NCBI GenBank assembly: GCA_947478785.1
Contig: CANJXI010000003.1
Span: 44,369-108,368 of the forward strand
Reading direction: 5' to 3'
DNA: 64,000 bases
DNA from: Caulobacteraceae bacterium
Lineage (GTDB): Bacteria > Pseudomonadota > Alphaproteobacteria > Caulobacterales > Caulobacteraceae
Positions within the stretch are counted from its first letter, which is position 1; the number at the start of each line of letters is the position of its first letter. Below are positions 52,887 to 61,807 of the stretch, piece after piece. Made by a program: the position numbers and the translations under genes. The notes beneath the pieces are model-generated. The model made no database searches. It was not told the DNA's origin and was given only the letters and a program-made list of their open reading frames with translations.

Positions 52887-53257
52887 GCGGTGACGCCCGC
52901 TAGCCGGAACTGCGGCAGGACCTTGCCGTCGATCTCCTGGAAGAACACCTCCACGGCCAAGCCTTCGCGGATGTCCTCGAGCGCGATCCCCTGGAGGTTG
53001 GAGATCATCGCGACCCCCTCATCCAACCGCAGGCGCGCCACGATGCGGGGATGGTCGTCGGGCCGGGTCGGATGCTTGGAGACCAGCCAGCCCTCCACCT
53101 TGGCCCGGCCGGAGCATTCGACGATATCCACCGCCACGCTCTGGCAGCGCCCGCACATTGGCCCGGGCGGATGACGGACCTGCCCGCATTCGCCGCACCG
53201 CTGGATCAGCAGCCGGCGTTCCCTGGCGCCGTCCCAGAAGAAGTCGTCGTCCCGCAC
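52883..53257 (-). CDS. DUF35 OB-fold zinc-ribbon partner protein
   Basis: A 124-residue DUF35 protein: zinc ribbon Cys21, Cys24, Cys35, Cys38 (CGECGQVRHPPGPMCGRC), then an OB-fold (VEGWLVSKHP to FQEIDGKVLPQF). GTG at 53257 has GAGGAGA at six bases and starts at the conserved RDDDFFWDGARER; a longer ATG frame to 53293 lacks a site. It is first in the minus-strand group and its stop overlaps the start of the thiolase-fold gene (ATGA). Confidence 0.87.
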   Translation of the reverse strand: MRDDDFFWDGARERRLLIQRCGECGQVRHPPGPMCGRCQSVAVDIVECSGRAKVEGWLVSKHPTRPDDHPRIVARLRLDEGVAMISNLQGIALEDIREGLAVEVFFQEIDGKVLPQFRLAGVTA

Positions 53258-53411
53258 CCGTGCTCTCCTCGCGTCAGATCCGTAGAGGATCACAGACCGC
53301 CGCCCCCGCCCAGGGGACGAACGCCGCGATAGGTTGGCCGGGCCGCTCGATCGCGGCTCGATTTTCGCCGGAAGGCATGCTCAAGTTTGCCAAAGTCGAG
53401 GGGGAGACGTC

Positions 53412-55769
53412 ATGAGTGGAACGGGAGCGCCGGATGAGCGCCGCATGGGCGCGGGCGGGATCGCGGGCCGGTTGGCGGCCATCGTCTACGGGCTGTGCCT
53501 GCTGGCCATCGGCGGCGTGCTGGCCGTGGGCGGCGGGCGCCTGATCGCGCTTGGCGGGTCTCCCTACTACCTGATCGCGGGCCTCGCCGCGGCGGTGTCC
53601 GGCCTCGCCGTGATCCTCGGGCGCTGGCGGTTGGGCGCGACCCTTTTCCTGCTGCTGATGGCGGGCACGCTCGTCTGGGCGCTGGCGGAGGCGGGGCTCA
53701 ACGGCTGGGCGCTGGCGCCGCGGGTGCTTTCGCCGGCCGTGCTGGGCCTGCCCTTCCTGATCGGCGCACTGTTCTCCAGCCGTGGTCCGTCCAGGCTCGC
53801 GGGCTGGCTCTGCGTGGCGGCCGGCGTCGTCCTGGTCGCGGCGGTGGCCTTCGACTCCGGCTACCGGCCCGTCCAGGCCCGCGCCGCGCCGACTGCGGTC
53901 GCGGCCGCCACGCCGCAGGACGGCGACTGGCCGATCTTCAGCCGCACCCTCGACGGCGCCTATTTCTCGCCCCTGACCCAGATCAACAAGGCCAACGTCG
54001 GCAAGCTGAAGGTCGTCTGGACAACCACCCTGGGCCCCGCCCTGCCGCCCAGGATCTACGGCTGGATGCAGGCGATCCCGCTCAAGGTCGGCGACAGCGT
54101 CTACGTCTGCGGGCCCCTGAACGACATCACCGCGCTGGATTCCCAGAACGGCAAGGTCCGCTGGCGCTTCGAACCGCAGATCGACCGGACGGGCTTTTCC
54201 CAGTCCAAGTGCCGGGGCGTCGGCTACTACCGGGTCCCGGCGGCCACGGGTCCCTGCGCCGAGCGCGTCTATACCACCACCCAGACCGGCCAGCTGTTCG
54301 GCGTCGATGTCCGGACCGGCGCACTCTGCCCGACCTTCGGCGCCGGCGGGATGGTCGATCTGCGCGAGGGCATCAAGATGCGCGGGCCGGGCTATTACGG
54401 GCTGACCTCGGCGCCGACCATCGTCCGCGGCAAGATCGTGGTCGGCGGCCAGGTGGCCGACGGCCAGTATGTCGGCGAACCCTCGGGCGTCGTGCGCGCC
54501 TACGATGCGGTGACGGGCAAGCTCGCCTGGGCCTGGGACGCCGGCAACCCGACCAATCACGGCGCGCCGAAGCCCGGTGAATTCTACACCTCCGGCACGC
54601 CCAACGTCTGGGGCCACATGAGCGCCGACGACGCCCTGGGACTTGTCTATGCGCCCACCGGCGTCGCGACGCCGGACTACTGGGGCGGCGCCCGGACGCC
54701 CGAGACCAACCGCTACGGCAACTCGGTGGTGGCGCTCGATGTCGAGACGGGCGAGCCGCGCTGGTCGTTCCAGCTGACCCACTACGACCTCTGGGACTTC
54801 GACGTCAGCGCCCAGCCGACCCTGGTCGACCTGCCCACCAAGTCGGGCGTCATCCCGGTGGTCGTCCAGACCAGCAAGCGCGGCCAGGTCTTCGTCCTCG
54901 ACCGCCGAGACGGCAAGCCGGTGTTCCCGGTGGAGGAGCGTCCGGCCCCGCAGGCGGGCGCGGTCGAGCACATCTCGGCGACGCAGCCCTGGTCGCCGGC
55001 CATGCCGAACCTGGGCGGCCCGAAGCTCAAGGAGAGCTCCATGTGGGGTCTCACCGCCATCGACCAGCTCTGGTGCCGGATCAAGTTCAAGGAGGCCCGC
55101 TACGAGGGCACCCTGACCCCTCCGGGCCTGACCCCCAGCATCGCCGACCCGGGCTATATCGGGGGTGTGAACTGGGCGAGCGCGTCGGTGGATCCCGCGC
55201 GCCACCTGGCCTTCTATGCCTCCAACCGGACCGTGAACTACAACCGCCTGCTCACCCGCGCCGAGGCTCTGAAGCGGGGGATCAAGGTCAATGTGACCGG
55301 CAACCACGGCCTGGCCGTCGCTCAGGAAGGCGCGCCCTACGCCGCCGACATCACCCCCTTCCTGTCGCCGATCAAGGTGCCCTGCCAGGCGCCGCCGCAC
55401 GGCCTGATCAACGCCGTCGACCTGACCACCGGCAAGCTTCTCTGGAGCCGCCCGGTGGGCAGCGCCCGCGACCTGGGGCCGATGGGCATGAAGTCCGGCC
55501 TGCCGTTCACCATCGGGACGCCCACCTTCGGCGGTCCAATGACCACGGCTGGCGGGATCACCTTCATCGGGGCCACCCGCGACCACGCCTTCCGCGCCTT
55601 CGACAGCGAGACCGGGCGGCTGCTGTTCGAGGGCGACCTGCCCGACGCCAACTCCAGCAAGCCCATGACCTATCTCGACGCGGGCGGCCGGCAGATCGTG
55701 GCGGTGACCTCCAACGCCTCGAAGGGCGGCCGGTCCTACGCCGTGATCACCGCCTTCGCCCTGCCATAG
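53412..55769 (+). CDS. Membrane-bound PQQ-dependent dehydrogenase (glucose/quinate type)
   Basis: A 785-residue quinoprotein. The N-terminal about 130 residues give four to five membrane helices (AAIVYGLCLLAIGGVLAVGG, YYLIAGLAAAVSGLAVIL, FLLLMAGTLVWALAE, LSPAVLGLPFLIGALF, LAGWLCVAAGVVLVAAVAF). The periplasmic beta-propeller follows with DWPIFSRTLDGAYFSPLTQI, QLTHYDLWDFDVSAQPTL, and end GGPMTTAGGITFIGATRDHAFRAFDSETG. It oxidises sugars, quinate or alcohols, passing electrons to ubiquinone. Length matches mGDH. The ATG follows GGGGGAGA. Confidence 0.92.
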   Translation: MSGTGAPDERRMGAGGIAGRLAAIVYGLCLLAIGGVLAVGGGRLIALGGSPYYLIAGLAAAVSGLAVILGRWRLGATLFLLLMAGTLVWALAEAGLNGWALAPRVLSPAVLGLPFLIGALFSSRGPSRLAGWLCVAAGVVLVAAVAFDSGYRPVQARAAPTAVAAATPQDGDWPIFSRTLDGAYFSPLTQINKANVGKLKVVWTTTLGPALPPRIYGWMQAIPLKVGDSVYVCGPLNDITALDSQNGKVRWRFEPQIDRTGFSQSKCRGVGYYRVPAATGPCAERVYTTTQTGQLFGVDVRTGALCPTFGAGGMVDLREGIKMRGPGYYGLTSAPTIVRGKIVVGGQVADGQYVGEPSGVVRAYDAVTGKLAWAWDAGNPTNHGAPKPGEFYTSGTPNVWGHMSADDALGLVYAPTGVATPDYWGGARTPETNRYGNSVVALDVETGEPRWSFQLTHYDLWDFDVSAQPTLVDLPTKSGVIPVVVQTSKRGQVFVLDRRDGKPVFPVEERPAPQAGAVEHISATQPWSPAMPNLGGPKLKESSMWGLTAIDQLWCRIKFKEARYEGTLTPPGLTPSIADPGYIGGVNWASASVDPARHLAFYASNRTVNYNRLLTRAEALKRGIKVNVTGNHGLAVAQEGAPYAADITPFLSPIKVPCQAPPHGLINAVDLTTGKLLWSRPVGSARDLGPMGMKSGLPFTIGTPTFGGPMTTAGGITFIGATRDHAFRAFDSETGRLLFEGDLPDANSSKPMTYLDAGGRQIVAVTSNASKGGRSYAVITAFALP

Positions 55770-55786
55770 GTGCGTCCGCCGACGCT

Positions 55787-56569
55787 TCAGCGTCCGCGCG
55801 GCGTCGGCCGACCAAGCCCGGTGTCGATGGTCAGGACCGTGGACGCCGTGGCGGCGGAGCGCGGCGAAGCCAGGAAGGCCGCCGCATAGCCGATATGCTC
55901 GGGCTCGGCCGGCCGGCCGAAAGGCAAGTCGAGCAACTCGCGCCAGCGCTCGCCGTCGCCCAGTTCATGGCGCGCGCGGTCATGCAGGCGATCGACGTAG
56001 CGGTCGGTGGCGACCGGTCCCGGGTTGATGCCCACCACGCGGACGCCGTCCCAGATCGCGCCCTGGCCCAGGGTCCTGGTAAAGCCGATCAGGGCCGCGT
56101 TGCCGGTGCTTCCGGCGATATAGGATGGGTCGCGCCATTCGTCGCCGGCGGCGCCGATCACATTGACGATCACCCCGCCTCGGGCCTTGAGGACCGGGTA
56201 GAAGACGCGGCACATGCTGATATAGCCGAACACCTTCAGCTCCCACATGGCGCGGAAGGCCGCGTTGTCCAACGCCATCAGGTCGCCCCATCCGATAGCG
56301 CCGGCGTTGTTGACCAGGACATCGATCGCGCCCACCTCTTCGGCGACCCGTTCCACCTCGTCCTGGCGGGAAAGGTCGGCGGCGACGGCTTGCGCGGTCA
56401 CGCCGTAATCTCCGCGGATCTTGCCGCAGGCCGCTTCGAGAACCTCGCCGCGGCGCGCCACAAGCACGACGTCGCAGCCTTCCTCGGCGAACACGCGGGC
56501 GACCCCCAGGCCGATGCCCTTGGATGCGCCGGTGATCAGCACGCGTTTGCCGGACAGCTGCAGATCCAT
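55787..56569 (-). CDS. Short-chain dehydrogenase with Ser in place of catalytic Lys
   Basis: A 260-residue SDR: cofactor motif GASKGIGLG, NNAG at 87-90, catalytic Tyr150 (SYIAGSTG) kept, but the fourth residue after it is Ser154, not Lys. A small SDR group shares this pattern. ATG 56569 with AAGGA at good spacing is chosen; the open frame upstream is antisense to the NTF2-like gene. Converges with the PQQ dehydrogenase, 17 bases apart. Confidence 0.87.
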   Translation of the reverse strand: MDLQLSGKRVLITGASKGIGLGVARVFAEEGCDVVLVARRGEVLEAACGKIRGDYGVTAQAVAADLSRQDEVERVAEEVGAIDVLVNNAGAIGWGDLMALDNAAFRAMWELKVFGYISMCRVFYPVLKARGGVIVNVIGAAGDEWRDPSYIAGSTGNAALIGFTRTLGQGAIWDGVRVVGINPGPVATDRYVDRLHDRARHELGDGERWRELLDLPFGRPAEPEHIGYAAAFLASPRSAATASTVLTIDTGLGRPTPRGR

Positions 56570-56707
56570 GATGGTATCCTTCCCGTGGTTTCGGCGCGCA
56601 CAGTCTGTCCGCGACCGGCGCGGCGCAAGCCGCCAGGATCCGGCCGCGCCGCCGGGGGATGTAATGGCGCCTTGCCATGCGGCGCTGGGTGCTGGAGCCT
56701 GCGCCCC

Positions 56708-57145
56708 ATGACCGTCGATGAACTCCTGGCCCGCGAGGCCATCCGCCACACCCTGGCCAGCTACAACATGGCCGGCGACCGCGCGCGGGCCGACGAGTTC
56801 GCCGAGGTCTTCACCGAGGACGGCGTGCTCGAGACCGGCAGCTTCCGCCAGGAGGGCCGCGAGCGGATCCGCCAGTGGATGAGCGGCGCCGGGCGCGATC
56901 CGGACGCCGCGCCCAGGGCCAAGGCGGTCTCGTTCGTGCGGCACAACATCACCACCTGCCAGATCGACATCACCGGGCCGGACACCGCCAAGGCCAGGAC
57001 CTACTACGTCGTGCTCACCGACATCGGCCCGGATCACTCGGGCTACTACGTGGATGATTTCCGCCGGGTGGGCGAGCGCTGGCTGATCTCCCACCGCAAG
57101 GCCAGGCTGGACTGGCGAGCGCCGGAAAGCACCTTTGGGCTGTAG
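56708..57145 (+). CDS. SnoaL/NTF2-like protein
   Basis: A 145-residue SnoaL_4-like domain: LLAREAIRHTLASYNMAGDRARADEFAEVFTED (short), SFVRHNITTCQID, YYVVLTDIGPDHSGYYVDDFRRVGERWLISHRKARLDW. Members of this group include dehydratase-like or aromatic-ring hydroxylation accessory subunits. The downstream amidohydrolase starts 17 bases later, so the two are likely one operon. Confidence 0.85.
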   Translation: MTVDELLAREAIRHTLASYNMAGDRARADEFAEVFTEDGVLETGSFRQEGRERIRQWMSGAGRDPDAAPRAKAVSFVRHNITTCQIDITGPDTAKARTYYVVLTDIGPDHSGYYVDDFRRVGERWLISHRKARLDWRAPESTFGL

Positions 57146-57162
57146 CTTGCGAGGGGGCTGAC

Positions 57163-58224
57163 ATGACGCAGAATGATCGTGCCGACATCGAGGCCGTCAT
57201 CGAGCCCGGCCTGCCTATCGTCGATCCCCACCATCACCTTTGGCTCATCCCCCAGGCCACGATCGAGGCGCTCGAGGCCCGACAAGACGCCGGATCGGCG
57301 ATCCTCGCCGCCATGTATCGCAACCGCCCGCGTTTCCTGTTCGAGGAGCTGCTGGCCGACACCACCAGCGGCCACAACGTCCGCGCCACGGTCTTCCTCG
57401 AGGCCCATGCCATGTACCGGGCCGACGGGCCGCCCGAACTGAGTTCGGTGGGCGAGGTGGAGTTCGTCAACGGCGTCGCGGCCATGGCGGCCAGCGGCGT
57501 CTTCGGGGACGTTCGGCTCTGCGCCGGCATCGTCGGCAACGCCGATCTGCGCCGGGGCGATGCGGCGCGCGGGGTGCTGGAGGCGCACCTCCGCGCGGGC
57601 GGGGATCGCTACCGTGGGGTCCGCAACAACGTCAGCTATGACGAGCGCCCGGGCACATTATCGGGCTCCACCGGCCAGCCCCATGTGCTGCTGGACCCCG
57701 CGTTCCGGGCGGGGTTCCGGCATCTACAGCCGCTCGGCCTCAGCTTCGACCTGGCGGTGGCCGCGCCCCAGCTGCCGGAAGTCGCCGACCTGGCGCAGGC
57801 GTTCCCGCAGACCCAGATCATCCTGAATCACCTGGGCGGCGCGGGCGCGGCGGGCCCGGACGGCAAGGTCTCGCGGGAGGAATTCACGACCTGGCGCGAC
57901 CGGCTGCGGCTTGTGGCCGGGCAGCCGAACGTCACGCTCAAGCTGGGCGGCCTCGGCAACCCGATCTCCGGACTGCCGCTCGCGGGGGGGGCCCAGGATT
58001 CCGAGACGCTCGCCCAGGCCTGGCGGCCCTACATCGAGACCGGCATCGAGGCCTTCGGCCCGGACCGCTGCATGTTCGAGAGCAACTTCCCGGTCGATGG
58101 CATGACGGCCAGCTACCGGGTCGTCTGGAACGCCTACAAGCGCATCGCGGCCGGCGCCTCCGCCGACGAGAAGGCGGCGCTGTTCTTCGGCACGGCGCGG
58201 CGCGTCTACCGGCTGGACATCTGA
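57163..58224 (+). CDS. Amidohydrolase 2 family protein
   Basis: A 353-residue TIM-barrel metal hydrolase. Metal motif IVDPHHHLW near 19-27, RGVRNNVSYD, LGLSFDLAVAAPQLPEV, ILNHLGGAG, FGPDRCMFESNFPVDG with the late Asp, typical of lactonase/gluconolactonase-like or dicarboxylate lactone (LigI-type) relatives. ATG follows GAGGGGG. Probably hydrolyses a lactone or decarboxylates a ring-fission acid in the catabolic cluster. Confidence 0.88.
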   Translation: MTQNDRADIEAVIEPGLPIVDPHHHLWLIPQATIEALEARQDAGSAILAAMYRNRPRFLFEELLADTTSGHNVRATVFLEAHAMYRADGPPELSSVGEVEFVNGVAAMAASGVFGDVRLCAGIVGNADLRRGDAARGVLEAHLRAGGDRYRGVRNNVSYDERPGTLSGSTGQPHVLLDPAFRAGFRHLQPLGLSFDLAVAAPQLPEVADLAQAFPQTQIILNHLGGAGAAGPDGKVSREEFTTWRDRLRLVAGQPNVTLKLGGLGNPISGLPLAGGAQDSETLAQAWRPYIETGIEAFGPDRCMFESNFPVDGMTASYRVVWNAYKRIAAGASADEKAALFFGTARRVYRLDI

Positions 58225-58239
58225 CGCGCCGTCCGGCCG

Positions 58240-59004
58240 TCAGCCAAGGAAATAGCGGCCCCCGTCGACGACGAAGGTCTGGCCGGTGACGAATTTCGAC
58301 CCGTCGCTCACGAGGTGCATGAGCGTGCCGGCCATGTCCTCGGGTTTCATGATCTCGGCGATGAGCTGCTTGGATTTCGCGGTCGCCTCGGCGATCTCCA
58401 TGCGTCCGCCCAGGATCTCGGAATAGGCTTCGGTGGCGGTGCCGCCAGGGGCGATGCAGTTGACGCGGATGTTGTCGCGCCCGAGCTCGGTGGCCAGGCT
58501 CTTGGTCATGCCGATCACGGCCGCCTTCGAGGCGGTGTAGTCGAGCATGCCCGCCATGCCGAAGGCGGAGATCGACGACTGGTTGACGATCGCTCCGCCG
58601 CCGCGAAGCCGCATGAACGGCGCCACCGCCTTGCTGCACAGCCACGGCCCCTTCACATTGACCGCCATCGTCCGGTCCCAGCGTTCCAGGGAGATATCGG
58701 CCATAGCGCCGCCCTTGAGGCTGGCGAACATGGCGGCGTTGTTGACCAGGATGTCGATGCCGCCGAGCTCGGCGGCGGCCGTCTCGGCCATGGCCTGGGT
58801 CGAGGCTTCGTTCGAGACGTCCACCGACTTGAAGATCGCGCGGCCGCCCTTGGCCTCGATGGCCTTGACCGTCTCGGCGCCTTCGGCTTCCAGCAGGTCG
58901 GCGATCAAGACGGCCGCCCCGGCGCCGGCCAGCGCCTCCGCATAGGCCCGGCCGATACCGCGCGCGCCGCCCGTGACGATCGCGACCTTACCCTTGAGAT
59001 TCAT
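58240..59004 (-). CDS. Short-chain dehydrogenase/reductase (classical)
   Basis: A 254-residue classical SDR: TGGARGIGRAYAEAL cofactor motif, NNAAMF at 88-93, Ser near 143-144 (NQSSISAFG), and catalytic Tyr156 and Lys160 (DYTASKAAVIGMTKSLA). Ends with FVTGQTFVVDGG, the family pattern. ATG at 59004 follows GGGGAG. An NAD(P)-dependent alcohol or ketone oxidoreductase, convergent with the amidohydrolase. Confidence 0.92.
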   Translation of the reverse strand: MNLKGKVAIVTGGARGIGRAYAEALAGAGAAVLIADLLEAEGAETVKAIEAKGGRAIFKSVDVSNEASTQAMAETAAAELGGIDILVNNAAMFASLKGGAMADISLERWDRTMAVNVKGPWLCSKAVAPFMRLRGGGAIVNQSSISAFGMAGMLDYTASKAAVIGMTKSLATELGRDNIRVNCIAPGGTATEAYSEILGGRMEIAEATAKSKQLIAEIMKPEDMAGTLMHLVSDGSKFVTGQTFVVDGGRYFLG

Positions 59005-59207
59005 GTCTACTCCCCTTGGCCGTCCGGCGCCTGTTAGTTCCCGCCCGGGAGATCGCGTCGGCTTGGCGGCGCGGATCATGCCGCCGATATCGCCGCCGCG
59101 CCATCCCCGAACCCGACGGGTTCTTGTGGGAAAACCACGATTTGCTAGAGTCCGCCCATACGCTCCGGGCGCCTGGGATACGCTAGGCCTCGGGGGGAGG
59201 AACCACC

Positions 59208-59960
59208 ATGCGCCCCATCCTGCTGACCGCGGCTGCCTGCGCGCTTTGGCCGGCGGCCTCGAAGGCTGAAAATCCGCCGCCGGCGGACGCTCCCCGGGAG
59301 GTGGTGGTCCAGTCGCTGCAGCATGAGTTCCTGCTCACCGACACCAAGGGCATGGCGCTCTATATCTACAAGCCCGACCGCGCCCGCGGCCTGTCGCGGT
59401 GCACCGACGAGTGCGCGCAGCTCTGGCCCCCGCTGCTGACCGACGGCGCCGAAAAGCCGCATGGCGAATGGGGCGTGGCGACCCGGCCGGAGGGAACGCG
59501 GCAGCTGACCTACAAGGGCTATGGGCTCTATCGGTTCTCCCGCGACACCGCCCCGCTGCAAGCCAAGGGGGATGGGCAGCAGGATGTCTGGCAGGCTGCG
59601 GCCTTCGTCCCGCCGGTCCCCGGCTTCGTCGCGCCTGGCGAGTTCCAGGCGCGCTGGGACCAGCCCTACTACGTGTTGGCCGATGTCACGGGCCGCTTCC
59701 TCTACACCGCCAGGACAGCGTCGGCCTGCGTCTCCGGTTGTCCCGACCACCTGGCCGCCCTGCCGGCCCCCATGGCGGCCAGGGCGGTCGGCGACTGGCG
59801 CCCGGTCGACCGGTCCGGCGCCCGCTACTGGAGCTTCAAGGGCAAGATCGTCTACACGCGCGAAGACGCCGACGCTTCCGCGCCCGTGAAGAGCTTCACG
59901 CCCATCCGGCTGCAGTATGAGGCGCCATCGACAGCCGCCACCCGTCTGGCCGCCCGGTAG
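59208..59960 (+). CDS. Secreted repeat protein (COG4315-like)
   Basis: A 250-residue exported protein. A short signal (RPILLTAAACALWPAASKA) precedes two copies of a Y/W-x-x-D-type secreted repeat with Cys pairs: LLTDTKGMALYIYKP...CTDECAQLWPPLL and VLADVTGRFLYTAR...CVSGCPDHLAALPAPM. Members are lipoprotein-like periplasmic or surface proteins of unknown role, often copper or redox related (weak). ATG follows GGGGAGGAA. First of the plus-strand block to the end of the window. Confidence 0.8.
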   Translation: MRPILLTAAACALWPAASKAENPPPADAPREVVVQSLQHEFLLTDTKGMALYIYKPDRARGLSRCTDECAQLWPPLLTDGAEKPHGEWGVATRPEGTRQLTYKGYGLYRFSRDTAPLQAKGDGQQDVWQAAAFVPPVPGFVAPGEFQARWDQPYYVLADVTGRFLYTARTASACVSGCPDHLAALPAPMAARAVGDWRPVDRSGARYWSFKGKIVYTREDADASAPVKSFTPIRLQYEAPSTAATRLAAR

Positions 59961-59984
59961 CCGAGTGCGCGGGAACCCGCCCGA

Positions 59985-60022
59985 GGCGCGGCGTCCTACG
60001 CCTGCGCCGCTCCCATGTTTTT
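59985..60022 (+). terminator. Possible terminator after the secreted repeat gene
   Basis: Hairpin arms GGCGCGGCGT and ACGCCTGCGCC (59985-60008, one unpaired T) are followed nine bases later by a short T run (60018-60022). This is weaker than a canonical Rho-independent terminator because the T run is separated. Confidence 0.35.
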
Positions 60023-60028
60023 GAAATA

Positions 60029-61807
60029 ATGCCGTTACATTGGGATCGCGATAGTCGCCAGATGATCGGTCACCTGCACGAGCGCGGCGAACGCCGGCGC
60101 GGCAAGACCAGATTGGGTCCTTGGAGCCGCCGCGCCTCTGGGGGCGCCCTTGCGGTCGCGCTGGCCGCGAGCCTTCTGGGATGTGCGACGACGGAAAAGG
60201 CGGCGCCCGCCGGTCTGGCCGCCGCCGCTGCGCCGTCCGGCCGGGTCGTCGGCATGCGCCGGCTGACGGAGTCGCAGTACAGGCAGACCATCGCCGACAT
60301 CTTCGGGCGCGACATCAAGGTGGCCGGGCGGTTCGAGAAGGTCGCCCGCTCGGACCGTGGGCTGATCGCCACCGGCACCTCCGACAGCGCCATCTCGCCG
60401 GCCGGATTCGAACAGTATGACCTCATGGCCCGGTCGATCGCCCTGCAGGTCACCGACAAGCGCCACCGCGCCACCTTCGTGCCCTGCGCGCCCGCCGACG
60501 CCCGGCTTCCGGCCCCGGCCTGCGCGGGCGCCTTCTACAGCGAGGTCGGTCGCTACCTCGTCCGTCGGCCGCTGTCGCCCGGGGAGGTCGATTTCTACGT
60601 TCGCACGGCCGGCGCCGCCACGGCGACGACCGGTGACTTCTACGCCGGTCTGAGCCTCGGCCTCGCCGCCATCCTGGTCTCGCCGGAGTTCCTCTACCGG
60701 GTGGAGCGCGCCACGGCCGACGGACAGACGCTCGACGGCTATAGCAAGGCCTCGCGGCTCAGCTTCCTGATGTGGAACACCGGCCCCGACAAGGACCTGC
60801 TTTCGGCGGCGAGCCGCGGCGATCTGGACGCGGCCAAGGGCCTGCGGGCGCAGGCCGACCGGCTGCTGGCCTCCCCGCGCCTGGAGCAGGGCGCGCGCGC
60901 CTTCTTCACCGACTTCCTGAACCTCGACCGGGCCTATGAGCTCACCAAGGACCCGGTGGTCTATGGGGCCTTCAACCCCCAGGTGGCCGAGGACCTGCCG
61001 GAGCAGGCCTTGCGCACCGTGGTCGACCACCTGATCGTCCGCGACGCGCCCTACCCGGAGATCTTCACAACCCGGCAGACCTTCATGAACCGTCGCCTTG
61101 GGGTGATCTACGACGTTCCCGTCGCCCAGACCGGGTGGCAGCCCTATGCGCTGCCGGCCAATGACGATCGCGCCGGCTTGCTGGGGCTGGGCGCGTTCCT
61201 GGCGCTGAACTCGCATGAGGGCCGCAGTTCGCCGACGCTGCGCGGGCGGGCGATCCGCGAGGTGCTCATGTGCCAGCCAGTCCCCGATCCGCCGGCCAAT
61301 GTCGACTTCTCGGGCTTCAACGGCGCCTCCACCGCCGAGCGGCGGACGGCCCGCCAGCGGCTCACCCAGCATGTGTCCAACCCCGTCTGCGCGGCCTGCC
61401 ACAAGGTCACCGACCCGCTCGGCCTTCCCCTGGAGAATTTCGACGGCATCGGCGCCTACCGAAGCGCCGAGAACGGCGCCGCGATCGACGCCCATGGCAG
61501 TTTCGAGAACAAGGACTTCACCGGCGCCGCGGGCCTGGGCCAGCTGCTGTCGCAGAGCCCCGCGCCCAGCCGATGCCTGACCCAGCGCGTGGCGGAATAT
61601 GCGGTTGGCAGGACCAGGACCAGGCTTCCCAAGGGCTGGGTGGACGCGCTCTTCAAGGACTTCCAGGCGGGCGGCTACCGGTTCCGCGTCCTGATGCAGC
61701 GGGTCGCGCTCAGCCCTGAATTCTACGCGCCGCCGACATCCGAATTGCCGGCCGCGAAGGTGGCCGAACTGCGCCCGGCGGGCGCTAAGGCGAAAGAGGT
61801 CCAATGA
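60029..61807 (+). CDS. DUF1587/1592/1588/1585 exported lipoprotein with CxxCH site
   Basis: A 592-residue protein of the type common in planctomycetes and myxobacteria. Lipobox SLLGC near residue 51; DUF1587-like RRLTESQYRQTIADIFG; DUF1595-like YLVRRPLSPGEVDFYVR; DUF1592-like SRLSFLMWN...FFTDFLNLD; DUF1588-like LLGLGAFLALNSHEGRSSPTLRG...NPVCAACHKVTDPLGLPLENFDGIG; DUF1585-like CLTQRVAEYAVGRTR. The CAACH is a c-type heme motif. Start uncertain: ATG 60029 or 60062, neither with a clear site. It overlaps the DUF1552 gene (ATGA). Confidence 0.87.
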   Translation: MPLHWDRDSRQMIGHLHERGERRRGKTRLGPWSRRASGGALAVALAASLLGCATTEKAAPAGLAAAAAPSGRVVGMRRLTESQYRQTIADIFGRDIKVAGRFEKVARSDRGLIATGTSDSAISPAGFEQYDLMARSIALQVTDKRHRATFVPCAPADARLPAPACAGAFYSEVGRYLVRRPLSPGEVDFYVRTAGAATATTGDFYAGLSLGLAAILVSPEFLYRVERATADGQTLDGYSKASRLSFLMWNTGPDKDLLSAASRGDLDAAKGLRAQADRLLASPRLEQGARAFFTDFLNLDRAYELTKDPVVYGAFNPQVAEDLPEQALRTVVDHLIVRDAPYPEIFTTRQTFMNRRLGVIYDVPVAQTGWQPYALPANDDRAGLLGLGAFLALNSHEGRSSPTLRGRAIREVLMCQPVPDPPANVDFSGFNGASTAERRTARQRLTQHVSNPVCAACHKVTDPLGLPLENFDGIGAYRSAENGAAIDAHGSFENKDFTGAAGLGQLLSQSPAPSRCLTQRVAEYAVGRTRTRLPKGWVDALFKDFQAGGYRFRVLMQRVALSPEFYAPPTSELPAAKVAELRPAGAKAKEVQ

